64,000 nt of DNA from the NCBI GenBank assembly GCA_947476695.1, contig CANJRD010000001.1:434001-498000 (forward strand). The letters are read 5' to 3'. The DNA is from Rhodospirillaceae bacterium. GTDB taxonomy: Bacteria; Pseudomonadota; Alphaproteobacteria; Rhodospirillales; Rhodospirillaceae. Both the position numbers and the translations under genes were made by a program. Of this stretch, positions 17,965 through 27,859 are shown piece after piece. Within the stretch, counting starts at the first letter, position 1, and each line of letters begins with the position of its first letter. The notes under the pieces were generated by a model that was given only the letters and a program-made list of their open reading frames with translations, was not told the origin of the DNA and made no database searches.

Positions 17965-19288
17965 TCCGCCGCCGGTGAGATCGCCGAAGGGCCAGGCGCT
18001 TTATGCCAAGGCGAGGGCGCTGATCCCGGGCGGAACGCAGCTTCTATCGAAACGCCCCGAGATGTTCCTGCCGGGGGGCTGGCCGTCCTATTACACCTCT
18101 GCCAAGGGCGCGGAGATCGTCGATCTCGACGGCAACACCTTCGTCGACATGTGCATCAGTGGCGTCGGCGCGACCGTGCTGGGCTATGCCGATGCGGATG
18201 TTGACGCGGCGGTGAAGGCCGCCATCGACGGTGGATCGATGGCAACATTGAACGCACCGGAAGAAGTCGCGCTCGCCGAAGCATTGATCGAGCTTCATCC
18301 TTGGGCGGACATGACGCGCTTCAGCCGCTCCGGCGGCGAAGCCATGGCCATCGCGGTACGCATCGCCCGCGCGGCGACCGGACGGCCGTTGATCGCCTTC
18401 TGCGGCTATCACGGTTGGCACGACTGGTATCTGTCGGCGAACCTGGCCGACGATGGCGCGCTCGACGGGCATCTATTGCGCGGCCTCGATCCCAAAGGCG
18501 TGCCGCGTGGCCTGAAGGGCTTGATGCTGCCCTTCCAGTACAACGACCTCGACGGCTTGAAGCAGATCGTCGCCGAACACGGCGCGAACCTCGCCGCCGT
18601 CGTGATGGAGCCGGTGCGCAATCCACCGGCGCCGGGCTTCCTGGCCGGTGTGCGCGAGATCGCCAGCGCCGCCGGTGCGGTATTGCTGTTCGATGAAATC
18701 ACCGCGGGCTTCCGCGTGAATACCGGCGGCATCCACCTGACGCTGGGCATCGAACCCGATATGGCGGTGTTCGCCAAAGCGCTCGGCAACGGCTATCCGA
18801 TTTCCGCGATCATCGGCCGCGCGTCGGTGATGGCCGCCGCGCAAGACACGTTCATCAGCTCCACCGCCTGGACCGAGCGCATCGGCCCGGCCGCCGCGCT
18901 GGCCACCCTCGCCAAGCATCGCGCGCAAGACGTGCCCGCGCATCTCGTCCATATCGGCGAACGCGTGATGGCGGGCTGGACCGAGGCTGCCCAGGCCGCG
19001 AAGCTGCCGGTCGAGGTCTCGGGCATTCCACCCCTTGCGCATATCGCATTCAAGGTGCCGAACGCTCAGGCCGCGCGCACGCTCTATACCCAAACGCTGC
19101 TCGACCGCGGCTTCCTGGCCTCGGGCGCGTTCTATGCGATGTTTGCCCACACCGATACACAGGTGGATCGGTTCATCGCCGCCTGCGGCGAAGCCTTCGA
19201 GATCGTCGCCGCGGCCTTACGTGACGACACACTGACGGCGCAGCTGCGCGGACCCGTCGCCCATGCCGGATTCCAGCGCCTGACGTAA
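17951..19288 (+). CDS. Class III PLP aminotransferase (glutamate-1-semialdehyde-aminomutase-like), sugar-locus member
   Basis: 445 residues from ATG 17951, inside the fcl 3' end. Class III fold with an N-terminal IPGGTQLLSKRP, PLP-phosphate contact near SRSGGEA, the PLP aspartate in LLFDEI, and the catalytic lysine in FAKALGNGYP. It looks like HemL but is not next to haem genes, and tight coupling to gmd/fcl argues for a sugar-linked job. Possible roles are amination of a keto-sugar or of a small acceptor in surface glycan assembly. No substrate can be named from sequence. It ends the operon. Confidence 0.8.
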   Translation: MRRNDPPPVRSPKGQALYAKARALIPGGTQLLSKRPEMFLPGGWPSYYTSAKGAEIVDLDGNTFVDMCISGVGATVLGYADADVDAAVKAAIDGGSMATLNAPEEVALAEALIELHPWADMTRFSRSGGEAMAIAVRIARAATGRPLIAFCGYHGWHDWYLSANLADDGALDGHLLRGLDPKGVPRGLKGLMLPFQYNDLDGLKQIVAEHGANLAAVVMEPVRNPPAPGFLAGVREIASAAGAVLLFDEITAGFRVNTGGIHLTLGIEPDMAVFAKALGNGYPISAIIGRASVMAAAQDTFISSTAWTERIGPAAALATLAKHRAQDVPAHLVHIGERVMAGWTEAAQAAKLPVEVSGIPPLAHIAFKVPNAQAARTLYTQTLLDRGFLASGAFYAMFAHTDTQVDRFIAACGEAFEIVAAALRDDTLTAQLRGPVAHAGFQRLT

Positions 19289-19391
19289 CAGCGCCCGAAA
19301 CGGCTTGCCCTGCCCTATGCGGGCTCGTACAACGAAAAGCGCGTCGTTTCAGCGCGTTATTGCAGCGCGATCCAACCTCGGAGCACCCCCG

Positions 19392-20312
19392 GTGCAGATT
19401 TATCTGCCCATTGCCGGGATGTCGGTGAACGTCTTCCTCATCCTCGCGATGGGGGGCGGCGTCGGCCTGTTGTCCGGCCTGTTCGGCGTCGGTGGCGGCT
19501 TCCTGATGACGCCGCTGCTGATCTTCATCGGCGTGCCGCCTGCGGTGGCCGTCGGCACCCAATCCAACCAGATCGTCGCCTCCTCCGTTTCGGGCGTGCT
19601 GGCGCACATGCGCCGCGGCAACGTCGATTTCAAGATGGGCGCGGTGCTGACCGCCGGCGGCTTCATCGGCTCGGGCCTGGGTGTGTGGATCTTCAACATC
19701 CTTCAGCGCCTCGGTCACATCGATGTGACGATCGCGATCGGCTACGTCATCTTCCTCGGCATCGTCGGCGGCTTCATGCTGTACGAGAGCCTGCCCATCG
19801 TGCTCGGCCGGCCGCTGCCGGCGGGCATGGCGTTGACGCCGCGCGGTCCTGGCGAGCGCAGCTGGATGCACGCGCTGCCGTTCAAGATGCGCTTCCGGCG
19901 CTCGAAGCTCTATATCTCCGCGCTGCTGCCGTTCGCCGTCGGCTTCCTGGTCGGTATCCTGGTGGCGACCATGGGCGTGGGCGGGGGCTTCGTCATGGTG
20001 CCGGCCATGATCTATCTGCTCGGCATGCCGACCCAGGTGGTGATCGGCACCTCGCTGTTCCAGATCATTTTCGTCACCGCCAACACCACGCTGCTGCAAG
20101 CGGTATTCAACCGCTCGGTCGACGTGGTGCTGGCCTTGCTTCTGCTGGTGTTCGGCGTGATCGGCGCGCAGGTCGGCGCGCGGCTCGCGACCCGCTTCAA
20201 GGGCGAGCAGCTGCGCGTGATGCTGGCGCTGATCGTGATGGGTGTCGCGCTGCGGCTGTTCTTCGATCTCATCATTTCACCCGACGACATCTTCAGCCTG
20301 GGTGGCTCATGA
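19392..20312 (+). CDS. TauE/SafE-family sulfite/organosulfonate exporter
   Basis: 306 residues from GTG 19392, which has GGAG about ten bases upstream and gives the typical N-terminus VQIYLPIAGMSVN. About eight membrane helices in two inverted halves. Each half carries the family glycine motif (GLLSGLFGVGGGFLMTPLL near residue 25; ATMGVGGGFVMVPAM near residue 200). Relatives export sulfite, sulfoacetate or move sulfur compounds. It is coupled to a TIGR02186-type gene by ATGA, a pairing I recall from other alphaproteobacteria. The cargo is unproven. Confidence 0.87.
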   Translation: MQIYLPIAGMSVNVFLILAMGGGVGLLSGLFGVGGGFLMTPLLIFIGVPPAVAVGTQSNQIVASSVSGVLAHMRRGNVDFKMGAVLTAGGFIGSGLGVWIFNILQRLGHIDVTIAIGYVIFLGIVGGFMLYESLPIVLGRPLPAGMALTPRGPGERSWMHALPFKMRFRRSKLYISALLPFAVGFLVGILVATMGVGGGFVMVPAMIYLLGMPTQVVIGTSLFQIIFVTANTTLLQAVFNRSVDVVLALLLLVFGVIGAQVGARLATRFKGEQLRVMLALIVMGVALRLFFDLIISPDDIFSLGGS

Positions 20313-21049
20313 GAAAGGCCGCCCTCACCCTGCTGCTGTCGCTGGTCGCAGCCTCGGCGCGCGCCGACGACGTGCCTTTGGTGGCGGACCTGTCGAGCCA
20401 TCTGGTCGCGATCACCTCGGGCTTCACCGGCACCGACATCCTGTTGTTCGGCTCGACCGACGGCCCCGGCGACATCGTGGTGGTGGTGCGCGGGCCGGCC
20501 GGCGATGTGAACATCCGCCGCAAGGAACGCCTCGGTCCGATCTGGGTCAACGCGTCGTCCGTGACCGCGCACGATGCGCCGTCGTACTACCGCATGGCCT
20601 CGAGCCGGCCTTTGAACGAGTTCGTTTCCGACCAGCTGAAGGAACGTTATCAGCTCGGGCTCGCGAACCTGCGTCTCAACACCAGCGACGAGAAGTTCAG
20701 CGCCGACGAGATGGCGCAGTTCCGCACCGCGCTGGTGCGCCTGAAGACCGCCGACGGGCTTTACGGCGAAGATCTCGGCGCGGTGAACATGATGTCGAAC
20801 CGCCTGTTCCGCACCGAACTGCACTTCCCCGCCAACGTGCCGACCGGCACTTATCTGGTGGAGGTCTACCTGTTCCGCGAGGGCGCGGTGACCTCGGCCG
20901 AGATCGTGCCGTTCACCGTTTCCAAGCTGGGCATCGGCGCCGACGTGTACGACTTCGCGCAGAATTACGGCGCGCTCTACGGCCTGTTCGCGGTGTTGAT
21001 CGCGATCGTCGCCGGCTACGCCGCCAGTGCGGCGTTCAAGCGAGCATAG
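20309..21049 (+). CDS. TIGR02186-family periplasmic/membrane protein, partner of the TauE/SafE permease
   Basis: 246 residues from ATG 20309, overlapping the permease stop. A signal peptide is clear (MRKAALTLLLSLVAASARA). A mostly beta-rich extracytoplasmic region of ~195 residues follows, then a C-terminal membrane helix (~residues 220-242) with a short basic tail (FKRA). This fits a periplasmic domain anchored by its C-terminus. The family is conserved in alphaproteobacteria beside TauE/SafE permeases and has no proven function; it may gate or feed the transporter. Confidence 0.78.
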   Translation: MRKAALTLLLSLVAASARADDVPLVADLSSHLVAITSGFTGTDILLFGSTDGPGDIVVVVRGPAGDVNIRRKERLGPIWVNASSVTAHDAPSYYRMASSRPLNEFVSDQLKERYQLGLANLRLNTSDEKFSADEMAQFRTALVRLKTADGLYGEDLGAVNMMSNRLFRTELHFPANVPTGTYLVEVYLFREGAVTSAEIVPFTVSKLGIGADVYDFAQNYGALYGLFAVLIAIVAGYAASAAFKRA

Positions 21050-21061
21050 GGCGGGAAAGCC

Positions 21062-21541
21062 ATGAGCGAAGCCGCACGCAACCGGCGCAAACTTCTTCTG
21101 GTGGTCGACCATTCCGTCGAACTGAAAGCCGCGCTGCGCTTTGCCTGCCGGCGCGCCGCGCATACGGACGGCTTGGTGGCGCTGTTTCACGCCGTCGCCC
21201 CGGCGGAATTTCACCACTTCGCTTCGGTCGCCGACCTGATGGAGCGCGAAGCGCGCAACGACGCGGAACAGCTGTTGCACGACATCGCCGCCGAGGTGCA
21301 CCGGCTGACCGGAAGCTTCCCGGCGCTGTATATCCGCCAGGGCGACACCTCGGAGCAGCTGCTGAGCGTGATCGCCGAGGACCCAAGCTTCTCCGTGCTG
21401 GTGCTGGGCGCCGGCAGCGGGACGGAAGGACCGGGCCCGCTGGTCACGGCGATCTCGGGCCAGCTGTCCGGCAAGATCCGAATCCCGGTGACGATCGTGC
21501 CCGGCGACCTCGACGAAGCCCGGATCGACGCCCTCACGTAA
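21062..21541 (+). CDS. Universal stress protein (UspA domain)
   Basis: 159 residues, 12 bases after the TIGR02186 gene, so probably in the same operon. The Usp fold is seen from LLLVVDHSVELKAALRFA through to the terminal segment VLVLGAGSG...IPVTIV. The ATP-binding pattern GX2GX9G(S/T) is only loosely matched here, so nucleotide binding is doubtful. Cytoplasmic. Linkage to a sulfur-type permease suggests a regulatory partner, but this is inference. Confidence 0.85.
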   Translation: MSEAARNRRKLLLVVDHSVELKAALRFACRRAAHTDGLVALFHAVAPAEFHHFASVADLMEREARNDAEQLLHDIAAEVHRLTGSFPALYIRQGDTSEQLLSVIAEDPSFSVLVLGAGSGTEGPGPLVTAISGQLSGKIRIPVTIVPGDLDEARIDALT

Positions 21542-21641
21542 GGACGCCAGCCCCTTACAAGGGTGGCGGTTGGGCCTGTGCCTCATTAGATTAGCGGCAC
21601 CATTTCCGCGCCCTGATTTACGCGCCCGCGAAAGGCCGCAC

Positions 21642-22196
21642 ATGTTCATTCAGACCGAAGACACCCCGAACCCCGCCGCGCTGAAGTTCCTGCCCGGCCG
21701 CGAAGTGCTGCCCGCGGGAGTCGCGGACTTCCCCTCTCGCGAGGCCGCGACGCGTTCGCCGCTGGCGCGCCTGTTGTTCGAGATCGACGGTGTGGCCGGG
21801 GTCTTCCTGGGCAGCGATTTCGTCACCGTCACCAAAGGCGGCGACCGCAACTGGCAGACCATGAAGCCCATGGTTCTGGGTGCGATCATGGACCACTTCA
21901 CCTCGGGCGCCGCGGTGCTGGAAGGCGAGCAGGCCGCCGAAGAGGAAATCGGCTCGGACGCGGACGATGAAATCGTGAACACCATCCGCGAGCTGATCGA
22001 CACCCGGGTCCGCCCGGCCGTCGCCCAGGACGGCGGCGACATCATCTACAAGGGTTTCCGCAACGGGACCGTCTACCTGCATATGCGCGGCTCATGCGCC
22101 GGCTGCCCCAGCTCGACCGCCACGCTGAAGATGGGCATCGAGAACATGCTCAAGCACTACGTCCCGGAAGTGACCCAGGTCGAAGCGGTTCAGTAG
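21642..22196 (+). CDS. Fe-S cluster scaffold/carrier protein, NfuA type
   Basis: 184 residues from ATG 21642. An N-terminal Nfu_N domain (MFIQTEDTPNPAALKFLPG) is followed by a C-terminal NifU-like domain with the cluster-binding CxxC (C152 and C155 in GSCAGCPSS). Such proteins accept Fe-S clusters and pass them to client enzymes. The layout is that of the mitochondrial/alphaproteobacterial Nfu1 type. It is followed directly by a perfect bidirectional terminator shared with trpS. Confidence 0.94.
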   Translation: MFIQTEDTPNPAALKFLPGREVLPAGVADFPSREAATRSPLARLLFEIDGVAGVFLGSDFVTVTKGGDRNWQTMKPMVLGAIMDHFTSGAAVLEGEQAAEEEIGSDADDEIVNTIRELIDTRVRPAVAQDGGDIIYKGFRNGTVYLHMRGSCAGCPSSTATLKMGIENMLKHYVPEVTQVEAVQ

Positions 22197-22247
22197 TTTG
22201 CTGCGGTGCAGCATAAGTGTTTATGCTGCACCATTTGCTGCAGCAAA
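22197..22247. terminator. Bidirectional terminator between nfu and trpS
   Basis: A perfect 12-base inverted repeat (GGTGCAGCATAA at 22205-22216, TTATGCTGCACC at 22221-22232) with a four-base loop. It is enclosed by a further pair TTTGCTGC / GCAGCAAA. The two genes converge here, with stops at 22196 and 22258. T-rich flanks are short on both strands, so it may stop transcription from either side. Confidence 0.75.
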
Positions 22248-22257
22248 ATGAGTTATT

Positions 22258-23268
22258 TCAAGTAGATGGCAGGAAGCCGACGGTCTTGTAGACTTCGGCC
22301 AGGACCGGGTTGGCGACGCCGCGGGCCTTTTCCGCGCCCTTGGCCAGGATGCGGTCCAGCTCCGCCGGATCGGCCATCAGCCGCGCCATCTCGGCGTTGA
22401 TCGGCCCCAGCACACCCACGGCGGTTTCCGTCAGCCGGGTCTTGAACTGACCCCAGCCCCAGCCGGCCGTTTCCGCCACCACCTCGGGCAGCTTCCGGTC
22501 GGTCAGCGCGGCATAGATGTTCAGCAGGTTGCCGGCTTCCGGCCGGCCCTCGAGCCCCTCGACCGACTCGGGCAGGGCGTTCGGGTCCGTGGTCGCCTTC
22601 TTGAGCTTCTGGGCGATGGCGTCGGCGCTATCGATCATGTTGATGCGCGAGAAGTCCGACGGGTCGGACTTGGACATCTTCTTGGCGCCGTCGCGCAAGG
22701 ACATGACGCGCGTGCCCGGACCCTGGATCACCGGCTCGGGCTGGACGAACAGCTCCGTGCCGTAGTCGTGATTGAACTTCTGGGCGATGTCGCGGGCGAG
22801 CTCGATGTGCTGCTTCTGGTCCTCGCCGACCGGTACGTGCGTCGCCTTGTAGACCAGGATGTCGGCGGCCATCAGGTTCGGATAGACGTACAGGCCCGCG
22901 CTCGCGTTCTCGCGGTTCTTGCCGGCCTTGTCCTTGAACTGCGTCATGCGGTTCAGCCAGCCGAGACGCGCCACGCAATTCAGCACCCAGGCCAGTTCCG
23001 CATGCGCCGGCACATGGCTTTGCACGAAAAGTGCTGGATGCGCGGGATCGATGCCCGAGGCGATGTACCCGGCGGCCACTTCGCGCGTGGCGCGCGTCAG
23101 GTCGGCGGGATTGATGAAGTCAGCGGTGATCGCGTGCAGATCGACGATGCAGAAGAAGCACTCGTAGTCTTTCTGCATGCCGACCCAATTGCGGATCGCG
23201 CCGAGATAGTTGCCGAGGTGGAGATTGCCGGTGGGCTGAATGCCCGAAAGGATGCGGCCTTTGGCCAT
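22258..23268 (-). CDS. trpS: Tryptophanyl-tRNA synthetase
   Basis: 336 residues, a normal bacterial TrpRS. Class I signatures are present: the HIGH-like [11 protein letters not shown] near residue 15 and KKMSKSD near residue 195. A good ribosome site (AAGGA, eight bases before ATG) precedes it. The enzyme charges tRNA-Trp in the cytoplasm. It lies 88 bases after murJ on the same strand; murJ-trpS linkage is common in alphaproteobacteria. Confidence 0.97.
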   Translation of the reverse strand: MAKGRILSGIQPTGNLHLGNYLGAIRNWVGMQKDYECFFCIVDLHAITADFINPADLTRATREVAAGYIASGIDPAHPALFVQSHVPAHAELAWVLNCVARLGWLNRMTQFKDKAGKNRENASAGLYVYPNLMAADILVYKATHVPVGEDQKQHIELARDIAQKFNHDYGTELFVQPEPVIQGPGTRVMSLRDGAKKMSKSDPSDFSRINMIDSADAIAQKLKKATTDPNALPESVEGLEGRPEAGNLLNIYAALTDRKLPEVVAETAGWGWGQFKTRLTETAVGVLGPINAEMARLMADPAELDRILAKGAEKARGVANPVLAEVYKTVGFLPST

Positions 23269-23356
23269 GGTGTAAATCCTTGTGGAAGGGATGTGAGCTG
23301 CACACCAAATCGGTATGCGGGGCTGGAGTAGCCCAGGCCGTGGAACCGGGCAAGCT

Positions 23357-24940
23357 CTAGGAACGGCGGCGCTTCAACAACGCCAGATCCGCGCGTGACG
23401 CCGCCCCCGTCAGGAACGCCGCCGCCGCGAAGACGCACATGCCGCCGCCGATCAGCATCGAGAGCGCGATCACCCGCAGGGCATTCGAACCGGCCGGTTC
23501 GCCCGGTGTGCCGAAGACCGGCCCCATGACGTGAATGACAGCCATCGTGCCGCCCCACAGCGCGAGGCCCATCACCGCACTCGCCAGCACCATACGCGGC
23601 AGACGGCGGCGCAGGCGTTCGTCGGCCACCATGTAGCGTCGGCGATGCAGGATCACCGCCAGGATCGCGGCATTCACCCAGGCCGACACCGTGGTGCCGA
23701 CGGCGATGCCGACGTGGCCGAGCGTATCCGTCAGCGCCACGTTGATCGTGACGTTGACGACCAGCGCCACGGCCGAGGCCTTCACCGGCGTGCGCATATC
23801 GTGGCGCGCGAAGAAGCCTGGGGTCAGTGCTTTGTTCAAAACGTACGCGGGCAAGCCCAGCGAGAACGCGAGCAGCGCGCTGGCCACCATCGCGCGGTCG
23901 TGCGCGGTGAACTGGCCGTGCTCGAACAAGGTCGCGGTGATCGGTTCCGCCAGCATCGCGATACCGACGGCCGCCGGGATCGTCAGCAGCAGGCTCACTT
24001 CAATCGCGCGGTTCTGGCTGCCGATGGCCGTCTCTTCCTGGCCGGCTTGGATCTGGCGCGTAAGCAAGGGCAGCAGCGCGACACCGATCGCGTAGCCGAA
24101 GATGCCGACCGGCAGCAGGTTGACGCGATCCGCATAGTAGATCCACGACACCGCGCCGACGCCGATCAAGGAAGCGATGCTGCGGTTGATGAGAAGGTTG
24201 ATCTGATACATGCCGGCGCCGAAGGCCACCGGCAGGATGCGGCCCAACAGTTGCTTCACTTCCGGCGTCAGGCGCGGGCGCACGAGATGGAAGCCGACAC
24301 CGGCGCGGCGGCAATCGAGCAACAGCCACAGAAACTGCACGATGCCCGTGGCGAAGATGCCCCAGGACAGGAAGACCGCGCGGTCGCCGCCCGCACCCAC
24401 GCCGATCAAGAGGGCTGCGATCAAGGTGATGTTGCCGAGGACGGGGGCGGCGGCCGAGACGGCGAACCGCCCCAACGCATTCAGCATGCCCGACTGCAAC
24501 GACGTCAGCGACACGAACAGCAGGTAGGGGAACGCGATGCGCGCAAGCTCGGTCGTGCGTTCCATCTGGCCGGGGATTTCATCGAAGCCCGGCGCCATCA
24601 GATAGAGCGCCACCGGCATCGCGATCATCATCACCGCGCAGAAGGCGATCAGGATCACCGTCAGGACGGCGAAGGCCTGATCGGCAAACTGCTTGGCGCG
24701 GTCCTTGCCGTCGCGCTCCAGCATCTGGGCAAAGATCGGCACGAAGCCGGCGGAGAACGCGCCTTCGGCAAACAGCGAGCGGAACAGATTCGGGAAAGCC
24801 TGCGCGATGAAGAACGCGTCCGCGCTGGTGCTGGCGCCCAGGAACGTCGCCATCAGCGTGTCCCGGACGAAGCCGGTGACACGGCTGATCAGCGTATAGC
24901 CACCGACGGTGGCAAAGGCGCGGAACAACGGTTGCGACAT
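23357..24940 (-). CDS. murJ: Lipid II flippase MurJ
   Basis: 527 residues, polytopic MOP-superfamily protein with about 14 membrane helices. The N-terminus has the MurJ pattern of an essential arginine loop ([15 protein letters not shown]) and [15 protein letters not shown]. MurJ moves lipid II across the inner membrane for peptidoglycan synthesis. It follows glnD (52 bases) and precedes trpS on the minus strand, a conserved block. No missing or broken segment was noticed. Confidence 0.95.
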   Translation of the reverse strand: MSQPLFRAFATVGGYTLISRVTGFVRDTLMATFLGASTSADAFFIAQAFPNLFRSLFAEGAFSAGFVPIFAQMLERDGKDRAKQFADQAFAVLTVILIAFCAVMMIAMPVALYLMAPGFDEIPGQMERTTELARIAFPYLLFVSLTSLQSGMLNALGRFAVSAAAPVLGNITLIAALLIGVGAGGDRAVFLSWGIFATGIVQFLWLLLDCRRAGVGFHLVRPRLTPEVKQLLGRILPVAFGAGMYQINLLINRSIASLIGVGAVSWIYYADRVNLLPVGIFGYAIGVALLPLLTRQIQAGQEETAIGSQNRAIEVSLLLTIPAAVGIAMLAEPITATLFEHGQFTAHDRAMVASALLAFSLGLPAYVLNKALTPGFFARHDMRTPVKASAVALVVNVTINVALTDTLGHVGIAVGTTVSAWVNAAILAVILHRRRYMVADERLRRRLPRMVLASAVMGLALWGGTMAVIHVMGPVFGTPGEPAGSNALRVIALSMLIGGGMCVFAAAAFLTGAASRADLALLKRRRS

Positions 24941-24992
24941 GCCTTGTCTCTACCGCAACCGGCGGCCGGAAAATATGGCGGAGTTCGGGTTT

Positions 24993-27794
24993 CTACTCGG
25001 CGGCCGCCGTGGTGCTGCGGCTTTCGACGCTGACGTCGGCCGCCGCCACGCCGATGGTCTTGCCCAGGCCTTCGCGGATCTGGCGGATCTTGGTCTCGTG
25101 TTCGACCTTCATGCCGAACACGTCCTTCACGTAGAACACGTCGACCACGCGTTCCCCGTAGGTCGAGATGTGGGCCGAGGCGATCTGCAGCCCCAGATCC
25201 GTGATCGCCTTGGTGACGTCGAACAGGAATCCCGGACGGTCGTGACCGTTGATCTCGATGACGCTGCAGACCTTCGAGGCCGTGTTGTCGATGATGACGC
25301 GCGGCGGCACTTCCAGGGCGCGGACGCGGGCCGGCAGGCGCGCGCGCGCGGCGGCGAATTCCTGATTGAGACGCACACGGCCTTCGAGCGTCGCGATGAT
25401 ACGGCTGCGCGCACGTCCCTGCTTGTTCATCTCCGTCAGCGGCTTGCCTTCGAAATCCTGAATGGCGAAGGTGTCGAGCGCCATGCCGTTCGCCAACGTC
25501 AGGATCTTCGCATCCACCACCGACACGCCCGACAGTGCGAGCGCCCCGGCGATGCGCGCGAACAGGCCCGGATGGTCGGGGGCATAGACCAGCATATGCG
25601 TGACCGCGCGGTCGGCATCGGTGGTGAAGTCCACGGCGATCTTGTCGCCCGCACCTTCGGCCTTGCGGATGATACGTGCGTGACGCTGGTGGGCCGCCGT
25701 GTCGTAGGCCAGCCAGTAGGCCGGAGAACCGGCGGCCAGCGCGGCTTCACGTTCTTCCGCCGGCCAATCGGCGAGTGCGTTCGCGAGCGCTTCCTTCGCC
25801 GCGGCGGCGCGTCCCTCGACGCGCAAGTCCTGGCGTCCGGACACAGGCGCCCCGCCTTCGCCGGTCATGCGTTCCAACGCGCGCTGGAACAGCTCCCGCA
25901 GCAGCGTAGCCTTCCAATTGTTCCACACCGCCGGGCCGACGGCGCGGATGTCGGCGCAGGTGAGCACAAGCAACAGCTTCAACCGCTCCGGCGACTGCAC
26001 CGCCTCGCAGAAGCGGGCGATGGTCTGCGGATCGTCGAGGTCGCGCTTGAAGGCGGTGTTGCTGAGCAGCAGATGATACCGCACCAGCCACGAGACGGTT
26101 TCGGTCTCTTCCGCCGTCAGGCCCAGGCGCGGACACAGCGCAAGCGCGACGTCAGCGCCCAATTCCGAGTGATCGCCGCCGCGGCCCTTGGCGATGTCGT
26201 GCAGCATTACCGCCACATACAGTGCGCGGCGCGAGGCGACTTTCTGCGCCATCTCGGTAGCGACGGGCAGCTCGTCCTTCAGAACGCCCTGCTCGATCTT
26301 GTTCAGGATGCTGATGGCACGAATGGTGTGCTCATCCGTCGTGTACTGGTGGTACATGTCGTACTGCATCTGGGCGACGACACGCGCGAAGTCCGGGATG
26401 AAACGCCCGAACACGCCGCTTTCGCTCATCAGGCGTAGCATTTCCTCCGCACCTTTCGGCGAGCAGAGGATGTCCATGAAGATGCGGTTGGCTTCGGGAT
26501 CGTTGCGCAAGGCCGGCACGCGACGTGCGTGACGATGGATCAAGCGCAAGACCTGTGGCTGGAAGTCCTGCCCGTTTTCCAGCGCCAACTGAAAGATGCG
26601 CAGCAAGCGGCGCGGATCTTCCTCGAACACCGCTTCGGACTTCACGCCGATGCGACCGCCTTCGATCACGAAGCCATCGACATTGCGCTGCCGCAGGCGG
26701 GCTGGCAGACGGAACAGCGGCCGGCGACGGCCACGTTCTTCCAGCATGGTCAGGAACAGCCGCGTCAGATCGTCGACATCGCGCGCGACCAGATAATAGT
26801 GACGCATGAAGCGTTCGGTCGCGGATGCGCCGGGACGGTCGTGATAGCCGAGCTGGGGCGCGACCTGGCGCTGCAGATCGAACGTCAGGCGGTTTTCCGG
26901 CCGGCCGGTGGCGTAGTGGATGTAGGCGCGCACCGACGACAGGAAGTCGTGCGCCTTGGTGAAGCGCGCCGCCGCCGCGTGATCGATCAGATTCATATCC
27001 GCCAGCGCGCGCACGTCGGAGACGCCGTAGAGATATTTCGCGATCCAGCCCAGGGTGTGCAGATCGCGCAAACCGCCGCGATCTTCCTTGAGGTTCGGCT
27101 CAAGGCGATAGCGTGAGTCGCCCACTTTCTGATGCCGCGCATCGCGCTCGGCGAGTTTTGCCTGAACGAACTGCGTGCCCGTGCCTTCCACGACTTCCTT
27201 TTGGAAGCGCGCGAGCAGTTCGGCGGCCAGGTCCTGATCGCCCCAGATCCAGCGCGCGTCGAGCAGCGTGGTGCGGATGGTCATATCCGCCTTGGCCTGG
27301 AGGATGTTCTCGTTCACCGAGCGCACGGCCTGACCGACCTTCACGCCCAGGTCCCACAGGAAATAGAGCATGAACTCCACCACCTGCTCGCTGAACGGCG
27401 TGTCCTTGTAGGGCAGCAGGAACAGCAGATCGACGTCGGATAGCGGCGCGAGTTCGCCGCGCCCATAGCCGCCGAGCGCGACAATGCTCAAGCGTTCGCC
27501 GGTGGTACGCACGCCGCGGCGCACGAAGTAGGTCGTCACCGCGTCAAACAGCACGCGGATGATCTGATCCATCAAGTAGCTGTGCGACTTGGCCGTATCG
27601 ATACCACCGGCCTTGCCGGACTCAAGACGGCTGCGAATCTCCGCGATGCCCCGCTTGTGGGCCTCCTTCATCAGCTCGAGGAAGCGCGCGCGCTTGGCCT
27701 CCTCGGACAAATCCTCGTCCGCGGCCAAGGCGTCGATCGCCATATGCAAGGCGCGGCGGTCGATGATCTGGCGGGGGTTGTGGATCGCGGTCAC
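24993..27794 (-). CDS. glnD: Bifunctional PII uridylyltransferase / uridylyl-removing enzyme
   Basis: 933 residues, the full GlnD length. The nucleotidyltransferase motif is GGYGRGELAPLSDVDLLFL near residue 110. The HD phosphohydrolase domain shows MLHDIAKGRGGDHSELG near residue 525. Two ACT domains close the protein (YAPDHPGLFARI and NGHDRPGFLFDV). It uridylylates PII proteins when glutamine is low and removes UMP when it is high, so it is the cell's nitrogen sensor. All four domains are present. Confidence 0.97.
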   Translation of the reverse strand: MTAIHNPRQIIDRRALHMAIDALAADEDLSEEAKRARFLELMKEAHKRGIAEIRSRLESGKAGGIDTAKSHSYLMDQIIRVLFDAVTTYFVRRGVRTTGERLSIVALGGYGRGELAPLSDVDLLFLLPYKDTPFSEQVVEFMLYFLWDLGVKVGQAVRSVNENILQAKADMTIRTTLLDARWIWGDQDLAAELLARFQKEVVEGTGTQFVQAKLAERDARHQKVGDSRYRLEPNLKEDRGGLRDLHTLGWIAKYLYGVSDVRALADMNLIDHAAAARFTKAHDFLSSVRAYIHYATGRPENRLTFDLQRQVAPQLGYHDRPGASATERFMRHYYLVARDVDDLTRLFLTMLEERGRRRPLFRLPARLRQRNVDGFVIEGGRIGVKSEAVFEEDPRRLLRIFQLALENGQDFQPQVLRLIHRHARRVPALRNDPEANRIFMDILCSPKGAEEMLRLMSESGVFGRFIPDFARVVAQMQYDMYHQYTTDEHTIRAISILNKIEQGVLKDELPVATEMAQKVASRRALYVAVMLHDIAKGRGGDHSELGADVALALCPRLGLTAEETETVSWLVRYHLLLSNTAFKRDLDDPQTIARFCEAVQSPERLKLLLVLTCADIRAVGPAVWNNWKATLLRELFQRALERMTGEGGAPVSGRQDLRVEGRAAAAKEALANALADWPAEEREAALAAGSPAYWLAYDTAAHQRHARIIRKAEGAGDKIAVDFTTDADRAVTHMLVYAPDHPGLFARIAGALALSGVSVVDAKILTLANGMALDTFAIQDFEGKPLTEMNKQGRARSRIIATLEGRVRLNQEFAAARARLPARVRALEVPPRVIIDNTASKVCSVIEINGHDRPGFLFDVTKAITDLGLQIASAHISTYGERVVDVFYVKDVFGMKVEHETKIRQIREGLGKTIGVAAADVSVESRSTTAAAE

Positions 27795-27859
27795 GAGGGA
27801 ATCACAAGGTCGGCGGTTGAGCCTTTACATAAGGCAGGCGCGGATCGGTATCCAGGCGC

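Noticed and set aside
17951-19288. hemL (glutamate-1-semialdehyde aminomutase) as a firm call
   Set aside because: The fold matches, but overlap with fcl and the sugar context make haem synthesis unlikely.
21542-21641. Hairpin after the universal stress gene as a terminator
   Set aside because: The stem is imperfect and no T-run follows.
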